64,000 nt of DNA from a bacterium (lineage in GTDB: Bacteria > Bacillota > Clostridia > Lachnospirales > Lachnospiraceae), in the NCBI GenBank assembly GCA_030535455.1, contig JAUNJY010000008.1:1-64000 (forward strand). The letters are read 5' to 3'. Below are positions 18,189 through 27,395 of this stretch, piece by piece; within the stretch, counting starts at the first letter, position 1; every line of letters starts with the position of its first letter. The translations under genes were made by a program, and so were the position numbers. The notes beneath the pieces are model-generated. The model ran no database searches and was not told the DNA's origin. It saw nothing but the letters and a program-made list of their open reading frames with translations.

Positions 18189-18206
18189 TCTATTTTTTTA
18201 ATTACT

Positions 18207-20165
18207 CTATTGGTTTAACATTTCCACAAACTCAGCTTCTGTGATAATTGGAATTTCAAGCTCTTTTGCTTTCTTATTCTTGGAAGAGTTGGACATGTTA
18301 TCGTTGTTAATCAGATAATTTGTCTTGCTTGTAACGGAACCAGTTACTTTTCCGCCACGCTCTTCGATGACTGCCTGTACTTCCTTACGGTTGGCAAAAT
18401 GCTCTACGGAACCGGTGATAACGAAGTTCATTCCTTCGAAGATTTGAGCAGATGTTGCTGCCTGTTCTTTTTCAAATGTGATTTCTTTTAGTAAGTCGTC
18501 TACGATCACTACGTTTTCTGGCTTCTTAAAGTATTTTACAAAGGTATCTGCAATGACGTCGCCGATGCCGTCGATAGCTACCAGACCTTCAAAGTCAGCG
18601 TTACGAATCAGGTCGATATCATTTCCGTAGCGTTTGCAGATTAGTTTGGCATTGGATAATCCCACGTTTGGAATACCAAGGCTATAGATGAATTTGGCAA
18701 TGGATACTTCTCTTGCCTTGTTGATGGAGGCAATCAAGTTGTTAAAGGACTTCTCGCCGAAGCCTTCCATTGTAGTAATCTCTTCTTTATATTGTTCCAA
18801 ATGGAATAGGTCTGCTAATTCTTTTACAAATCCTTTGGCGATTAATTTTTCAATCGTTGCTTCGCTGAGGCCATCGATATTCATGGCGTCACGACTTACA
18901 AATAGGGTAAAGGATTTGATTTTCTTTGCAAGACAGTCTGGGTTGATGCAGTATAAGGACTTGATGCCATTGTCATTTTTAATGGATGTCTCGCCACCGC
19001 ATACTGGACAGGTTTCCGGAATTGGAAGTCTACCGCTTCTTGTCTTATTTTCAGCAATTTGTGGAATGATCATGTTAGCTTTGTATACTTCAATCGTATC
19101 GCCAATGCCTAGTTCTAGACCCTCCATAATGCTGATATTATGAACGCTGGCACGAGCTACTGTGGTTCCTTCTAGCTCTACAGGTTCGAAGATTGCTACC
19201 GGATTAATAAGGCCGGTTCTTGACGCACTCCATTCGATTTCCTTTAAGGTTGTCTCTTTGATTTCATCACGCCATTTAAATGCAATGGAGTGACGTGGGA
19301 ACTTGGCAGTTCTACCAAGGGATTCGCTGTAGGCAATGTCGTCGTAGCTTAATACTAAGCCATCGCTTGGGAAATCGTTGGTTTCAATCTGAGAAGCAAA
19401 CCAGGCAACCACTTCGTCCATGGTGTCTCTTGTTACGGTTTTACGTTCCACTACTTCAAAGCCCATGTTCTCTAACCATTCAAACTGCTTGTTACGAGAG
19501 TTTTCAAAGTCTACGCCTTCGGCACTTACCAGGTTAAATGCAATAAAGTGGACGCTGCGTTTTGCTGTAATTTCGTTGTTTAGCTGGCGAACAGAACCAC
19601 TGCATAGGTTACGCGGATTTTTATATTTTGCATCTACGTCTTCAATTTCTGCATTGATTTTTTCGAAATCGGAGTATTTGATGACTGCTTCTCCCCGGAC
19701 AACCAGACTTCCTTTGTGAGCAATGGATACCGGGATATTTTTAAATACTTTGGCGTTGTTGGTAATAACCTCGCCGATTTCCCCATTTCCTCTTGTTACA
19801 GCTTTTACAAGCTTGCCATTTTCATAAGTCAGTACGATTGTTAATCCGTCTAATTTCCAGGAGAGCACGCCTTCTTGTGTTCCTAACCAGTCTTTTAATG
19901 TCTCAACTTCTTTTGTCTTATCAAGAGAAAGCATTGGAGACGCATGACGTTCTTTGGGAAGTTCACTTAAGACTTCATAACCAACGCGAACCGTTGGGCT
20001 GTCGGATAATGTAATTCCTGTTTCTTCTTCTAATTTTACAAGTTCATCGTAAAGCTTGTCATACTCAAAGTTTGACATGATTTCATTTGCTTCTTGATAA
20101 TACACCTTGCTTGCTTCGTTCAGGAGTTTTACCTTTTCCTTCATTACTTCTAGCACATCTTGCAT
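18207..20165 (-). CDS. ligA: NAD-dependent DNA ligase
   Basis: 652 aa. It seals nicks in DNA during replication and repair using NAD+. Ia domain at the N-terminus (about 1-70) with YYQEANEIMSNFEYDKLYDE; adenylation domain with the lysine motif SWKLDGLTIVLTY; OB fold (GDTIEVYKANMIIPQI); four-cysteine zinc finger CPVCGG...CINPDC; helix-hairpin-helix repeats (NIDGLSEATIEKLI, GFGEKSFNNLI, VAIDGIGDVIADTF); C-terminal BRCT domain (FEGMNFVITGSVEHFANRKE). GGAGG precedes the ATG. It lies 40 bp after rluF and is probably cotranscribed with it. The adenylation-domain sequence is rather divergent from the standard bacterial ligase, so a second ligA elsewhere in the genome is possible. Confidence 0.92.
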   Translation of the reverse strand: MQDVLEVMKEKVKLLNEASKVYYQEANEIMSNFEYDKLYDELVKLEEETGITLSDSPTVRVGYEVLSELPKERHASPMLSLDKTKEVETLKDWLGTQEGVLSWKLDGLTIVLTYENGKLVKAVTRGNGEIGEVITNNAKVFKNIPVSIAHKGSLVVRGEAVIKYSDFEKINAEIEDVDAKYKNPRNLCSGSVRQLNNEITAKRSVHFIAFNLVSAEGVDFENSRNKQFEWLENMGFEVVERKTVTRDTMDEVVAWFASQIETNDFPSDGLVLSYDDIAYSESLGRTAKFPRHSIAFKWRDEIKETTLKEIEWSASRTGLINPVAIFEPVELEGTTVARASVHNISIMEGLELGIGDTIEVYKANMIIPQIAENKTRSGRLPIPETCPVCGGETSIKNDNGIKSLYCINPDCLAKKIKSFTLFVSRDAMNIDGLSEATIEKLIAKGFVKELADLFHLEQYKEEITTMEGFGEKSFNNLIASINKAREVSIAKFIYSLGIPNVGLSNAKLICKRYGNDIDLIRNADFEGLVAIDGIGDVIADTFVKYFKKPENVVIVDDLLKEITFEKEQAATSAQIFEGMNFVITGSVEHFANRKEVQAVIEERGGKVTGSVTSKTNYLINNDNMSNSSKNKKAKELEIPIITEAEFVEMLNQ

Positions 20166-20205
20166 AGGATACCTCCATTGTTCTAAATTGTTCTCTATTT
20201 TATCT

Positions 20206-20922
20206 CTATAATAAACTCTTTAATTCTTCTAATTCTTGTGGCGTTACGTTACGGTACGTTCCTGTCTTTAGGCGGCCTAATTTGATATTCATGACACGGA
20301 CACGTTTCAGGCTTACTACATGGTAGCCAAAGTATTCGCACATACGACGGATCTGACGATTTAGTCCTTGCGTAAGGATGATGTTAAATGTAGTGTCATC
20401 CACAGGAGTGATCTCACATGGCCTTGTTACCGTATCTAGGATTGGTACGCCTTCCTGCATGCCATCGATAAATTTCTGAGTCATTTTCTTATTTACTTTG
20501 ACAACATATTCTTTTTCATGCATGTTGCTTCCGCGTAAGATCTTGTCCACGATTTCCCCTTGGTTAGTAAGTAGAATCAATCCTTCCGAGTCCTTATCAA
20601 GTCTTCCGATTGGGTAAATTCTTTTGTCGAATTTTAAGAAGTCCACGATGTTGTCAGGATCCCCTTTAAATGTGGTACAAACAACGCCTCTTGGCTTGTT
20701 AAATGCGATTAATGTAAATTTTTTGTCTTTCTTGATTGGCTTGCCATTTACACAAATATCGCTGTATTCATTTACTTTCATACCCATATCTGCAACGATG
20801 CCATCTACGGTAATCTTACCGGCATCGATTAAGCGGTCAGCCTCACGTCTGGAACAAACGCCCACGTTGCTTAAATATTTATTTATACGAATTCCATCGC
20901 TTGGATTGGAACCTTGATTCAT
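20206..20922 (-). CDS. rluF: 23S rRNA pseudouridine synthase, RluF/RsuA family
   Basis: 238 aa. N-terminal S4 RNA-binding domain (IRINKYLSNVGVCSRREADR, res 11-30) and a RsuA-type catalytic domain with the essential Asp in YPIGRLDKDSEGLILLTN. NRQIRRMCEYFGYHVVSLKR and MNI near the end are typical of the RluB/RluE/RluF branch, with RluF the closest by wording (KRVRVMNIKL). It isomerises a uridine in 23S rRNA. ATG at 20922 with GAGGAC before it. A structured region lies just upstream (21038-21183) and may be its leader. Confidence 0.88.
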   Translation of the reverse strand: MNQGSNPSDGIRINKYLSNVGVCSRREADRLIDAGKITVDGIVADMGMKVNEYSDICVNGKPIKKDKKFTLIAFNKPRGVVCTTFKGDPDNIVDFLKFDKRIYPIGRLDKDSEGLILLTNQGEIVDKILRGSNMHEKEYVVKVNKKMTQKFIDGMQEGVPILDTVTRPCEITPVDDTTFNIILTQGLNRQIRRMCEYFGYHVVSLKRVRVMNIKLGRLKTGTYRNVTPQELEELKSLL

Positions 20923-21037
20923 AGTTATGTCCTCATTTCATGTATTCTTGCTGTATCTTACTCATTGTATTTTATTTGAAGGGAAAATTCAAGGGGCAAG
21001 GATGTTCTTACTTATTAAAATATAATCAAGAATACAA

Positions 21038-21183
21038 GAACAAAGTGTGTGTTCCACACACTCTCTCGCTCAAACTTTCTGCAAGGAACACACACTTTGC
21101 CTGCGCCGAACTCGGTCGCGTAAGCGACATCTCCCTCTCGAGCGAGTGCGCATCTTGCCCCCGCTTTTTAGGGGGCTTTGTTC
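21038..21183. repeat. Multi-hairpin structured element upstream of rluF
   Basis: Seen directly: a perfect 15-bp stem CAAAGTGTGTGTTCC (21041-21055) with 21085-21099; a second branch with TGCGC/GCGCA (21102-21106/21148-21152), CTCG/CGAG and GTCGC/GCGAC with a GTAA loop (21115-21128); a GCCCCC/GGGGGC hairpin (21157-21176); and outer arms GAACAAAG (21038-21045) and CTTTGTTC (21176-21183) that could close the whole. GC content is well above the surroundings. It may be the 5' leader of rluF or an independent RNA or palindromic element. No known riboswitch is recognised. Confidence 0.65.
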
Positions 21184-21221
21184 AAGAATAGGAAGCTGCT
21201 CGAAGAGAAGTTTCTATCAAT

Positions 21222-21266
21222 TAAAAAAAGCCTTAGCTGACAAGTTCTTTTGCCCGGCTAAGACTT
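21222..21266 (-). terminator. Terminator of the chemotaxis receptor gene
   Basis: Arms 21229-21237 and 21257-21265 (AGCCTTAGC against GCTAAGACT, one wobble), followed on the minus strand by TTTTTTT. Confidence 0.75.
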
Positions 21267-21292
21267 TTCTCTGTTACACTTTTAATGCAATT

Positions 21293-22741
21293 CTATGCCC
21301 TGATCTTCTCTGCCATTTCTAGCAATACGGTAAGCTCTTGGGCGATCTGTTCTGATGTATGGCTGTTGTTCTGCTGAATTTCTACTGTTTTGTCGGATTG
21401 TGCTGCAACTTCCTCACTCATTGCTGAAAGATTTAGAATATGATCCTTAATTCCATTATTGGAAGTTGAAAGTTCTTCGCATTTCACAGTAAAGTCTTGA
21501 GAGGTAAGTGCTGCTTTCTCCAAGCTCTTTGCTATTTCTTCAAAATTCTGTTCCGCTTCAACTACTAGTTTCGCTTCTTCATCCATTTTTTCAGCATTAT
21601 TATTGACAATTTCTGATATTCCTCCAATTTCATCTAGGAATTTATTTAACATCTCATCGATTTTTACGGTGGATTGTCTTGTTTCCTCCGCAAGTTTTCC
21701 AATTTCATCGGCAACTACTGCAAAACCTGCTCCAGCTTCTCCTGCTCTGGCCGCCTCGATTGCTGCATTCAATGCTAGAAGATTGGTACTGGATGCAACA
21801 TGCTGGATGGTTTCCGTAATTCCTTTGATATCTTCCACATTTCCTTCGAACTGCTTCATTCTCTCTGTGATATTTTTACTATGTACCACGACTACATCTG
21901 TCATTTTCGACAAGGTATCCATTTTATTCTTACCTGTCACTGAAGATTGTACCGATTGATTGATTTGTTCTGTAAATACTTGTGCTATTTGCAGGATATC
22001 TTTTGTTACTACATTTATCGACTCTGTCAACAAGGACTGCTGCTGAATGCTTTCTGCCGTATCGTTGGTGCTGTCGGAAATATTCTGAACGGCATAAGTG
22101 GAGTCTGCCATGGCCTGCTTCAAATCATTTGCAAGACCTTCTACATTCTTGATTGCCTGTTCCATTCTAGCAGATGCCTCACTTAAAAATGCAATCTTTT
22201 CGATTTGTTCTTTTTCCTGCTGCTGAATTTGCTCCTGGTCAAGTAACGCATACTTGGTCTGTTTCTTATTTACAAAATCCCAAATAAATGAATAGCATGC
22301 CAAGATCATAATGATTAATACCATTTCAAATACTTCTGTACGTTCAAGCAACACTCTGCTAACGGTCACAGCTACTGTACCAAATGATAGGGCTCCAATA
22401 GTGGTCCTTGTGAGCTTAATATCATGGTAAATGATTACCGTACTGCTGGCTATAAATACATTTGCCATTATGATTAAATTGTCGGTAAGAAACAGCCATG
22501 CCAAATAGGTAAAGCCGTAATATACCCCTATTATGTATCGAATGCACACACTCTCTGGCTTCCAATGATAGAACATTAAAAATATTGGAATACCAACAAC
22601 GGCACAAGCAAGCATTATATAAAATGTCGCCGCTTCTCCTCCTGCTTTCCATTCGACAAAACACATGACTGGTATTGACGCCAGCAGAATGCCAACCACA
22701 TATACCATAATGTGATTAATCTCTCTTATTCTTGAATTCAT
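21293..22741 (-). CDS. Methyl-accepting chemotaxis protein with a polytopic membrane sensor
   Basis: 482 aa. Residues 1-165 hold about five or six hydrophobic helices without a large extracellular domain, so signals are probably sensed in or through the membrane. The rest is a cytoplasmic MCP signalling domain with the conserved hairpin tip [20 protein letters not shown], flanked by long heptad coiled coils carrying methylation-type EE/QQ pairs. It would act on CheA/CheW. No HAMP domain is obvious. Single gene with its own terminator. No other chemotaxis genes are in the window; the nearest motility system is the type IV pilus operon at the right end. Confidence 0.9.
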   Translation of the reverse strand: MNSRIREINHIMVYVVGILLASIPVMCFVEWKAGGEAATFYIMLACAVVGIPIFLMFYHWKPESVCIRYIIGVYYGFTYLAWLFLTDNLIIMANVFIASSTVIIYHDIKLTRTTIGALSFGTVAVTVSRVLLERTEVFEMVLIIMILACYSFIWDFVNKKQTKYALLDQEQIQQQEKEQIEKIAFLSEASARMEQAIKNVEGLANDLKQAMADSTYAVQNISDSTNDTAESIQQQSLLTESINVVTKDILQIAQVFTEQINQSVQSSVTGKNKMDTLSKMTDVVVVHSKNITERMKQFEGNVEDIKGITETIQHVASSTNLLALNAAIEAARAGEAGAGFAVVADEIGKLAEETRQSTVKIDEMLNKFLDEIGGISEIVNNNAEKMDEEAKLVVEAEQNFEEIAKSLEKAALTSQDFTVKCEELSTSNNGIKDHILNLSAMSEEVAAQSDKTVEIQQNNSHTSEQIAQELTVLLEMAEKIRA

Positions 22742-22895
22742 TTGTTTCCTCCTTAGTATTCGGTTTTACTCTCCTATATTATACCATTATTGTCAATATT
22801 TCTATCTTTTCCGAGTTTTATTTTAGATTATAAAGTTTATTCTACAAATTCTCATGTTTAATTTTGCTAAGGTACTTTAGCCGCCTATAAATTAA

Positions 22896-22946
22896 AACAA
22901 GGCCTGTGCCTCCCGTCTCTCTCTTTGGGAAGGCACAAGCCTTGTT
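22896..22946 (-). terminator. Strong terminator after the Ala/Pro-tail membrane protein
   Basis: Arms AACAAGGC...CTCCC (22896-22914) and GGGAAGGCAC...GCCTTGTT (22928-22946) form a stem of about 18 bp with small mismatches. T-rich TTTTAATTTAT follows on the minus strand. Confidence 0.8.
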
Positions 22947-22976
22947 ATTCTATCTTTGTTTTCTGTTTATTTAATC

Positions 22977-23771
22977 TTAGTTTCCTGCAGGAGTCGCTGC
23001 CTGTGCTGGCGTAGCTGTTGCCTGTGGAGCTGGAGTCGCTGCTGTTGCAGGTGCAGTCGCTGCCTGTGGAGCTGGAGTCGCTGCTGATTCTTGAGAATTA
23101 AATTTGGTGATTAACTCTTTTAATTTTGCATCTTTATTTGCAGCTTCTGTTAAATTTGAATTTGCTGTTGCAATCAATTGTTTTACATCATCTCTTTGAA
23201 GTGCTTCTTCTCTGGCAGCCTCTACTGCCTGATCTAAATCACTTAATAAGATTACCAAGCTATCATCACTTGTAGTGGATACATATAGCTGCATTAATCC
23301 TGGAGCTACCGTATCAATATTTACAAACTTAAGTTCATAATATACATAAACGATGTATCCGCCTTGCTCTGGTACACTGATTGTATAGCAATCTACATTC
23401 TGGATCTTCTCAACATATTCATATGGTTTTTGAACCAACTCTTTTGTAAGGTCTTCACCATTACTAACAGTCTTTGCAATCACTTCCATATTGCCATCTT
23501 TGCTTGCTGTTAAATATTCATTTACTAGCGTATTAATGTTTTCATAAGCATTTTTCTTAAGTGAAGTATCATTTGGGTCGTCTGTACCCTGTGCACCTGT
23601 TTGTTCTGTCTGTGCCAAACTTTGATCCGTATTGTTTCCTGTTTTCTCATCAGAAGACTGATTATTAATAGCTGCCACTACAGCCATTATAATTACAAGT
23701 ACTGCTGCGAAAAGTCCGACTGCCATCTTCTTATATTGGGAATTCTGCATAATTTCTTTAATAAACTTCAT
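22977..23771 (-). CDS. Membrane-anchored hypothetical protein with an Ala/Pro/Thr-rich tail
   Basis: 264 aa. A short cytoplasmic start (MKFIKEIMQNSQYKK), one transmembrane helix (about 16-38), a polar Gln/Thr/Asp-rich linker, then an exported domain (about 75-220) with a YENINTLVNEYLTASKDGNM helix and a beta-rich part (YTISVPEQGGYIVYVYYELKF). The layout resembles small NTF2-like or lumazine-like cell-surface domains, but I do not recognise the family. The last 35 residues are APQAA/TPAPQA-type repeats that could span the cell wall. Function unknown. ATG at 23771. Confidence 0.7.
   Translation of the reverse strand: MKFIKEIMQNSQYKKMAVGLFAAVLVIIMAVVAAINNQSSDEKTGNNTDQSLAQTEQTGAQGTDDPNDTSLKKNAYENINTLVNEYLTASKDGNMEVIAKTVSNGEDLTKELVQKPYEYVEKIQNVDCYTISVPEQGGYIVYVYYELKFVNIDTVAPGLMQLYVSTTSDDSLVILLSDLDQAVEAAREEALQRDDVKQLIATANSNLTEAANKDAKLKELITKFNSQESAATPAPQAATAPATAATPAPQATATPAQAATPAGN
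23019..23086. repeat. In-gene tandem repeat coding the Ala/Pro tail
   Basis: An identical 26-base unit TGCCTGTGGAGCTGGAGTCG... occurs at 23019-23044 and 23061-23086, a 42-bp period (14 codons), inside a longer degenerate run (about 22985-23090). The copy number could change by slippage without shifting the frame. Confidence 0.7.
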
Positions 23772-24030
23772 CTTCTTTGTAATCTCCTAACCATTTTATT
23801 TACAAACTACTTCTTGGTTATGTATTTACTCACAATTGGAGCAAACATTTTATCTTCCGCTTCTGTTCTATTATGAGCTCTATACTAACAAATTCAGTCA
23901 AAAAAAGCAATAATATCATCCATTTTTATCTGTTTTTCTAAAATTGTACTTATTTTGACATATTTGAAATCGCCGTTTATAATTCTTACTTTACTTTTTA
24001 TGTACTTTCCCATATAATACATATAGATAA

Positions 24031-24105
24031 GCATCTATAGCTCAGTGGATAGAGCGGTGGCCTCCGGAGCCGCGTCTTGCATGGGTTCGACTCCCATTAG
24101 ATGCG
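24031..24105 (+). tRNA. tRNA-Arg (anticodon CCG)
   Basis: 75-nt cloverleaf: acceptor GCATCTA (24031-24037) with TAGATGC (24098-24104) and discriminator G; D-arm GCTC...GAGC; anticodon stem GTGGC/GCCGC with loop CTCCGGA, giving anticodon CCG for codon CGG; T-arm ATGGG-TTCGACT-CCCAT. CCA is not encoded. A T run follows directly. One of the few plus-strand features. tRNA-Arg genes are common integration sites, but no integrase or repeated 3' end is seen nearby. Confidence 0.95.
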
Positions 24106-24508
24106 TTTTTTTTATGCCCAATTTTATAGTTTCTATTAATTTCAGAGTCCTTTTCTTCACTTTTTCAGTATGTATCTTATATTTTTCTCTTATCGTGTAG
24201 TTATTCTATGTAAATAGCAACCTCACTCGTTATTTTCCATTTTAACCCATTTTCTCTTCACTTTTATAATAGCGCTTGCTATAATAAAGACAGTTAATAA
24301 AGCTTCTTAAAAAACATTTCTTCTCAATCCTTGTACCGTTCTCGTACAAGAAACGGCTGCCACATAGCAAGCCATCTAGTATCTATTCTTATACACTTTG
24401 TCCGATCAGATTTAGTCGAGTGAGTGCACCTCTTAGCTTTCTTTCAGGAAGCAATTTCACCTCCTAGGCGAGGGATCGAATAAAACTTTCCTAGGAACGA
24501 CCAAAAAA
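24106..24508. other. Intergenic region after tRNA-Arg with a few hairpins
   Basis: About 400 bases without a gene. It contains a CTTGTAC/GTACAAG hairpin (24330-24350) that competes with a CCGTT/AACGG pairing just inside it, and a TCCTAGG/CCTAGGA pair at about 24462-24496. No duplicated tRNA end, no attachment site, no open frame with a ribosome site. Confidence 0.45.
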
Positions 24509-24540
24509 ATCCCTAGAACGGCTTCCCTCCGTCTAGGGAT
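24502..24540 (-). terminator. Terminator of degV
   Basis: Arms ATCCCTAGA (24509-24517) and TCTAGGGAT (24532-24540), then a run of seven T on the minus strand, directly after the degV stop. Confidence 0.85.
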
Positions 24541-24550
24541 TTTTCTCTAT

Positions 24551-25420
24551 CTATCGTTTTGTTCCAATAAAAAATAAAGCAACCGTTCCTGGACCGGAAT
24601 GAGCACCAATGACAGGATCTAAGATATGGATGAGCACATCTTTTACATGAAGCTTCTCTTTTACTTGGTTTGCCACATATTCCGCATCCTTTTGGCAGTC
24701 ACCATGCGAGATAAATACTACCTGCTCTTCAGGATTGGTTGCTGTCTCCTGCATGTGCTTTACCAAGCCATCCAAGGATTTTCTTCGTCCTCTGACTTTC
24801 TCCATGACGATCAGCTTTCCTTCTTCATCCACATGCATGACCGGTTTAATACTTAACATACTTCCAACAATTGCACTTGCTGCCGATACTCTTCCTCCAC
24901 GCAGTAAGAAAAACAAATCATCCACGGTAAACCAGTGGCACAAATGCAGTCGATTATCTAGCAGCCACTGATATACTTCTTCCAGTGACTTGCCTGCTTT
25001 TTTCATGCTGCAGGCATAATATACAAGGAGTCCTTCTCCAAGGGCTGCCGCCAATGTATCTACAGTAAGGATCTTTCGCTGTGGGTATTCTTCCCTTAAC
25101 TGGTCCGCTACCATGGCTACCGCCTGATAAGTCCCGCTTAATCCTGATGAAAATCCTATATATAAAACATCTTCTCCTGCATCTAACAGCTTTCTCATAT
25201 AAGACTCACAAAATTCCACATTAATTAAGGACGTTGTAATATTCTCTTTTTCACGCATTCTTGTGTAAAACTGAGCTAAGTCTGTTGTCTCACCTTTTAC
25301 GTAACCATAGTATTCTTTGTCTTTTATACGGAATACCAAGGACAATATATGTAAATCAAATTCATCAATCATAGCCTCTGGTAAGTTTGCGGATGAATCA
25401 GTAATAATTGCATATGACAT
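24551..25420 (-). CDS. degV: DegV-family fatty-acid-binding protein
   Basis: 289 aa. It opens with YAIITDSSANLPEAMIDEF, the DegV/FakB signature, followed by TSLINVEFCESYMRKLL, VLYIGFSSGLSGTYQAVAM, VDTLAAALGEGLLVYYA and the FLLRGGRVSAASAIVGSMLSIKPVM motif. Family members bind a single fatty acid and present it to the kinase FakA for phospholipid synthesis. No FakA gene is adjacent. Monocistronic by its own terminator. GGAGGAG precedes the ATG. Confidence 0.9.
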   Translation of the reverse strand: MSYAIITDSSANLPEAMIDEFDLHILSLVFRIKDKEYYGYVKGETTDLAQFYTRMREKENITTSLINVEFCESYMRKLLDAGEDVLYIGFSSGLSGTYQAVAMVADQLREEYPQRKILTVDTLAAALGEGLLVYYACSMKKAGKSLEEVYQWLLDNRLHLCHWFTVDDLFFLLRGGRVSAASAIVGSMLSIKPVMHVDEEGKLIVMEKVRGRRKSLDGLVKHMQETATNPEEQVVFISHGDCQKDAEYVANQVKEKLHVKDVLIHILDPVIGAHSGPGTVALFFIGTKR

Positions 25421-25535
25421 GTTATCTCCTCCTTCTTATCATTACCATAGTTGCTTGCTATCAATTCTATTTTAAAATACTTTGTTTCGCGGTGCAACTT
25501 AAATTCTAAAGCAGCACCGCTATCTTTTTCTTTCG

Positions 25536-26330
25536 TTATACTCCCCAGTCCTTCTTGATCTCATTCAATAATTGCATTTCCTTTGACGTATCAATTCCAG
25601 GATTGGCATCTGGATGAAACTTCTTTGCAAGCACCTTGTAAAACTTTGATAACATATCCTTGTCTTCTTCAGAATAATTTCCCTTGCTTCCAAAGAAATC
25701 CGAAGAGCCCGAGAAATTTCTCCACGCTTCCTTATGCTTCCTTCTGCTATTCTCACTAAACTTTTCTCTCTCCTTGATCTGCTCATGGACCTTATTTAGA
25801 TAATCTGCATCCTTCAGTTCCCCAAACACATTATAGATATGATCATATTTTGTCTGATCAACACCCAGTTCCATGGAAAACTTCTTCTTTGCTTTTTGGT
25901 AAGCTTCTAAAATCTGCTGATTTTTCTTATTTTCTAGGTATTCCTCAGTCTGCCCAAACTCAAAACGTATCTTATCCCTTAGATTTTCTAGCTTTTCTTT
26001 GATTACATCCCAGACAGCCTCTGCAGTTGTGTTCATCTCTTTGGCAATCTGTTCAATCAGACGGTCTCCAATGCAATCCTCAATATTAAAATCTACAAAA
26101 TCATAATAAGTCAATGTTGCAACCGGACACTCTTTTCCATTGTCTTCTACTACGATAATCCGATAGGCCTGCTTATTGGTACGTTCAAAACGTTCAGCGC
26201 TCATTCGGTGTGTATATGTCTTTCCGTGTTCTCCGCCGCTTACCCATTCGAATTCGTCCACGATTATCTTTTTAGGCGCACCTTTACTCCTTACCTGATC
26301 CAATTCAAACTCTTCAATCTTACACTGCAT
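25536..26330 (-). CDS. Protein with a C-terminal DnaJ-type J-domain
   Basis: 264 aa from the ATG at 26330 (GGAAAGGAAG upstream; a start 45 bases earlier lacks one). Residues 1-110 form a mixed alpha/beta region of no known family (KKIIVDEFEWVSGGEHGKTY; AYRIIVVEDNGKECPVATLT). The middle (110-215) is charged and helical. The end, DMLSKFYKVLAKKFHPDANP then EMQLLNEIKKDWGV, matches helix II, the HPD loop and helix III of a J-domain. A J-domain at the C-terminus is unusual. It should stimulate an Hsp70 ATPase. The divergent Hsp70 of 29754-32324 lies 3.4 kb upstream on the same strand and is the natural candidate; that pairing is inference. Confidence 0.75.
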   Translation of the reverse strand: MQCKIEEFELDQVRSKGAPKKIIVDEFEWVSGGEHGKTYTHRMSAERFERTNKQAYRIIVVEDNGKECPVATLTYYDFVDFNIEDCIGDRLIEQIAKEMNTTAEAVWDVIKEKLENLRDKIRFEFGQTEEYLENKKNQQILEAYQKAKKKFSMELGVDQTKYDHIYNVFGELKDADYLNKVHEQIKEREKFSENSRRKHKEAWRNFSGSSDFFGSKGNYSEEDKDMLSKFYKVLAKKFHPDANPGIDTSKEMQLLNEIKKDWGV

Positions 26331-26530
26331 TGCCGCACTTCCTTTCCTCTGCTGCTCACTACTATACTCCCCCAATTCAATAATTTCATTCGAAGAGACT
26401 AGGTTACAGAGACGAAAAATCGTATCTTTTTCAAAGACAATGCAATAAAAATCTTATTTTTCACTTGTATCATTGCAAATAATGCTTTATCATTATGTAA
26501 AAGTACTGACGAAAGGACGTGAACCCATCT

Positions 26531-27394
26531 ATGGAAACCAATCTAGAAGGTGTAAAATCAGGCTATCTATATCAGGATTATCGTGTATTTCATATTAAAG
26601 AGAAGTCAAACAAGCTCTACGAATACCATTACCATGAATTTAATAAGATCATTATTTTCCTGTCAGGAGATGTTACCTACCATATTGAAGGAAAATCCTA
26701 TCGCTTAAAGCCATGGGACGTATTGCTTGTTAATAACCACGATGTTCATAAGCCTGTCATTGATTCCAATACCTTATATGACCGTATCGTTATTTGGGTA
26801 GACGATGAATTTTTAAAAAAATATAGCGAAAAAGACTGTGATCTGACTACCTGCTTTAAATTAGCAGATAAAAAAAGCTTTAACTTAATAAGACTCGACT
26901 CTGATTTAAAGGAGACCTTGCAGCATATCATCAACACGCTGGATGCTTCCTTTCATTCTGATGAATATGGCAGCCGTTTGCTGTCACAGTCCTTATTTTT
27001 CGAATTACTTATATATCTTAATCGTATCCATATCAATAACAGCTATATTTATGATCAAAGTTCCTTAGAATATGATACGCAGATTATCGAAATTACTAAA
27101 TACATTAAAAATAATCTTGGAAATGATCTTTCTGTAGATACCATTGCCAAAGAATTTTATTTAAGCAAGCATTATCTGATGCATAAGTTCAAATCTAAGA
27201 CTGGATATACGTTGCATAGTTATATTCAAAATAAACGTCTCTTTAAAAGCATCGATTTAATTAAGGAAGGCATGCCCATTACAAGCGCCGCATCCCTTTG
27301 TGGTTTTCAGGATTACTCCACTTTCCTTCGCGTGTTTAAAAAGACCTATCACTGCTCTCCAAGAGAATTCTTTAAATCCCAAGAGGGACTTTAA
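26531..27394 (+). CDS. AraC-family transcriptional regulator with a cupin sensor
   Basis: 287 aa. N-terminal cupin-type ligand domain (about 15-110: EYHYHEFNKIIIFLSGDVTY, YRLKPWDVLLVNNHDVHKP) and a C-terminal pair of helix-turn-helix motifs (IAKEFYLSKHYLMHKFKSKT; PITSAASLCGFQDYSTFLRV, ending in FKKTYHCSPREF). AraC/XylS type. The ligand may be a sugar or related molecule. Start taken at the ATG (26531); the GTG 12 bases earlier overlaps the AAAGGA site. No obvious target gene next to it: the following genes are convergent. Confidence 0.88.
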   Translation: METNLEGVKSGYLYQDYRVFHIKEKSNKLYEYHYHEFNKIIIFLSGDVTYHIEGKSYRLKPWDVLLVNNHDVHKPVIDSNTLYDRIVIWVDDEFLKKYSEKDCDLTTCFKLADKKSFNLIRLDSDLKETLQHIINTLDASFHSDEYGSRLLSQSLFFELLIYLNRIHINNSYIYDQSSLEYDTQIIEITKYIKNNLGNDLSVDTIAKEFYLSKHYLMHKFKSKTGYTLHSYIQNKRLFKSIDLIKEGMPITSAASLCGFQDYSTFLRVFKKTYHCSPREFFKSQEGL

Positions 27395-27395
27395 C

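Noticed and set aside
24031-24508. Integrated element at the tRNA-Arg gene
   Set aside because: No integrase, no duplicated tRNA 3' end and no phage gene follow the tRNA.
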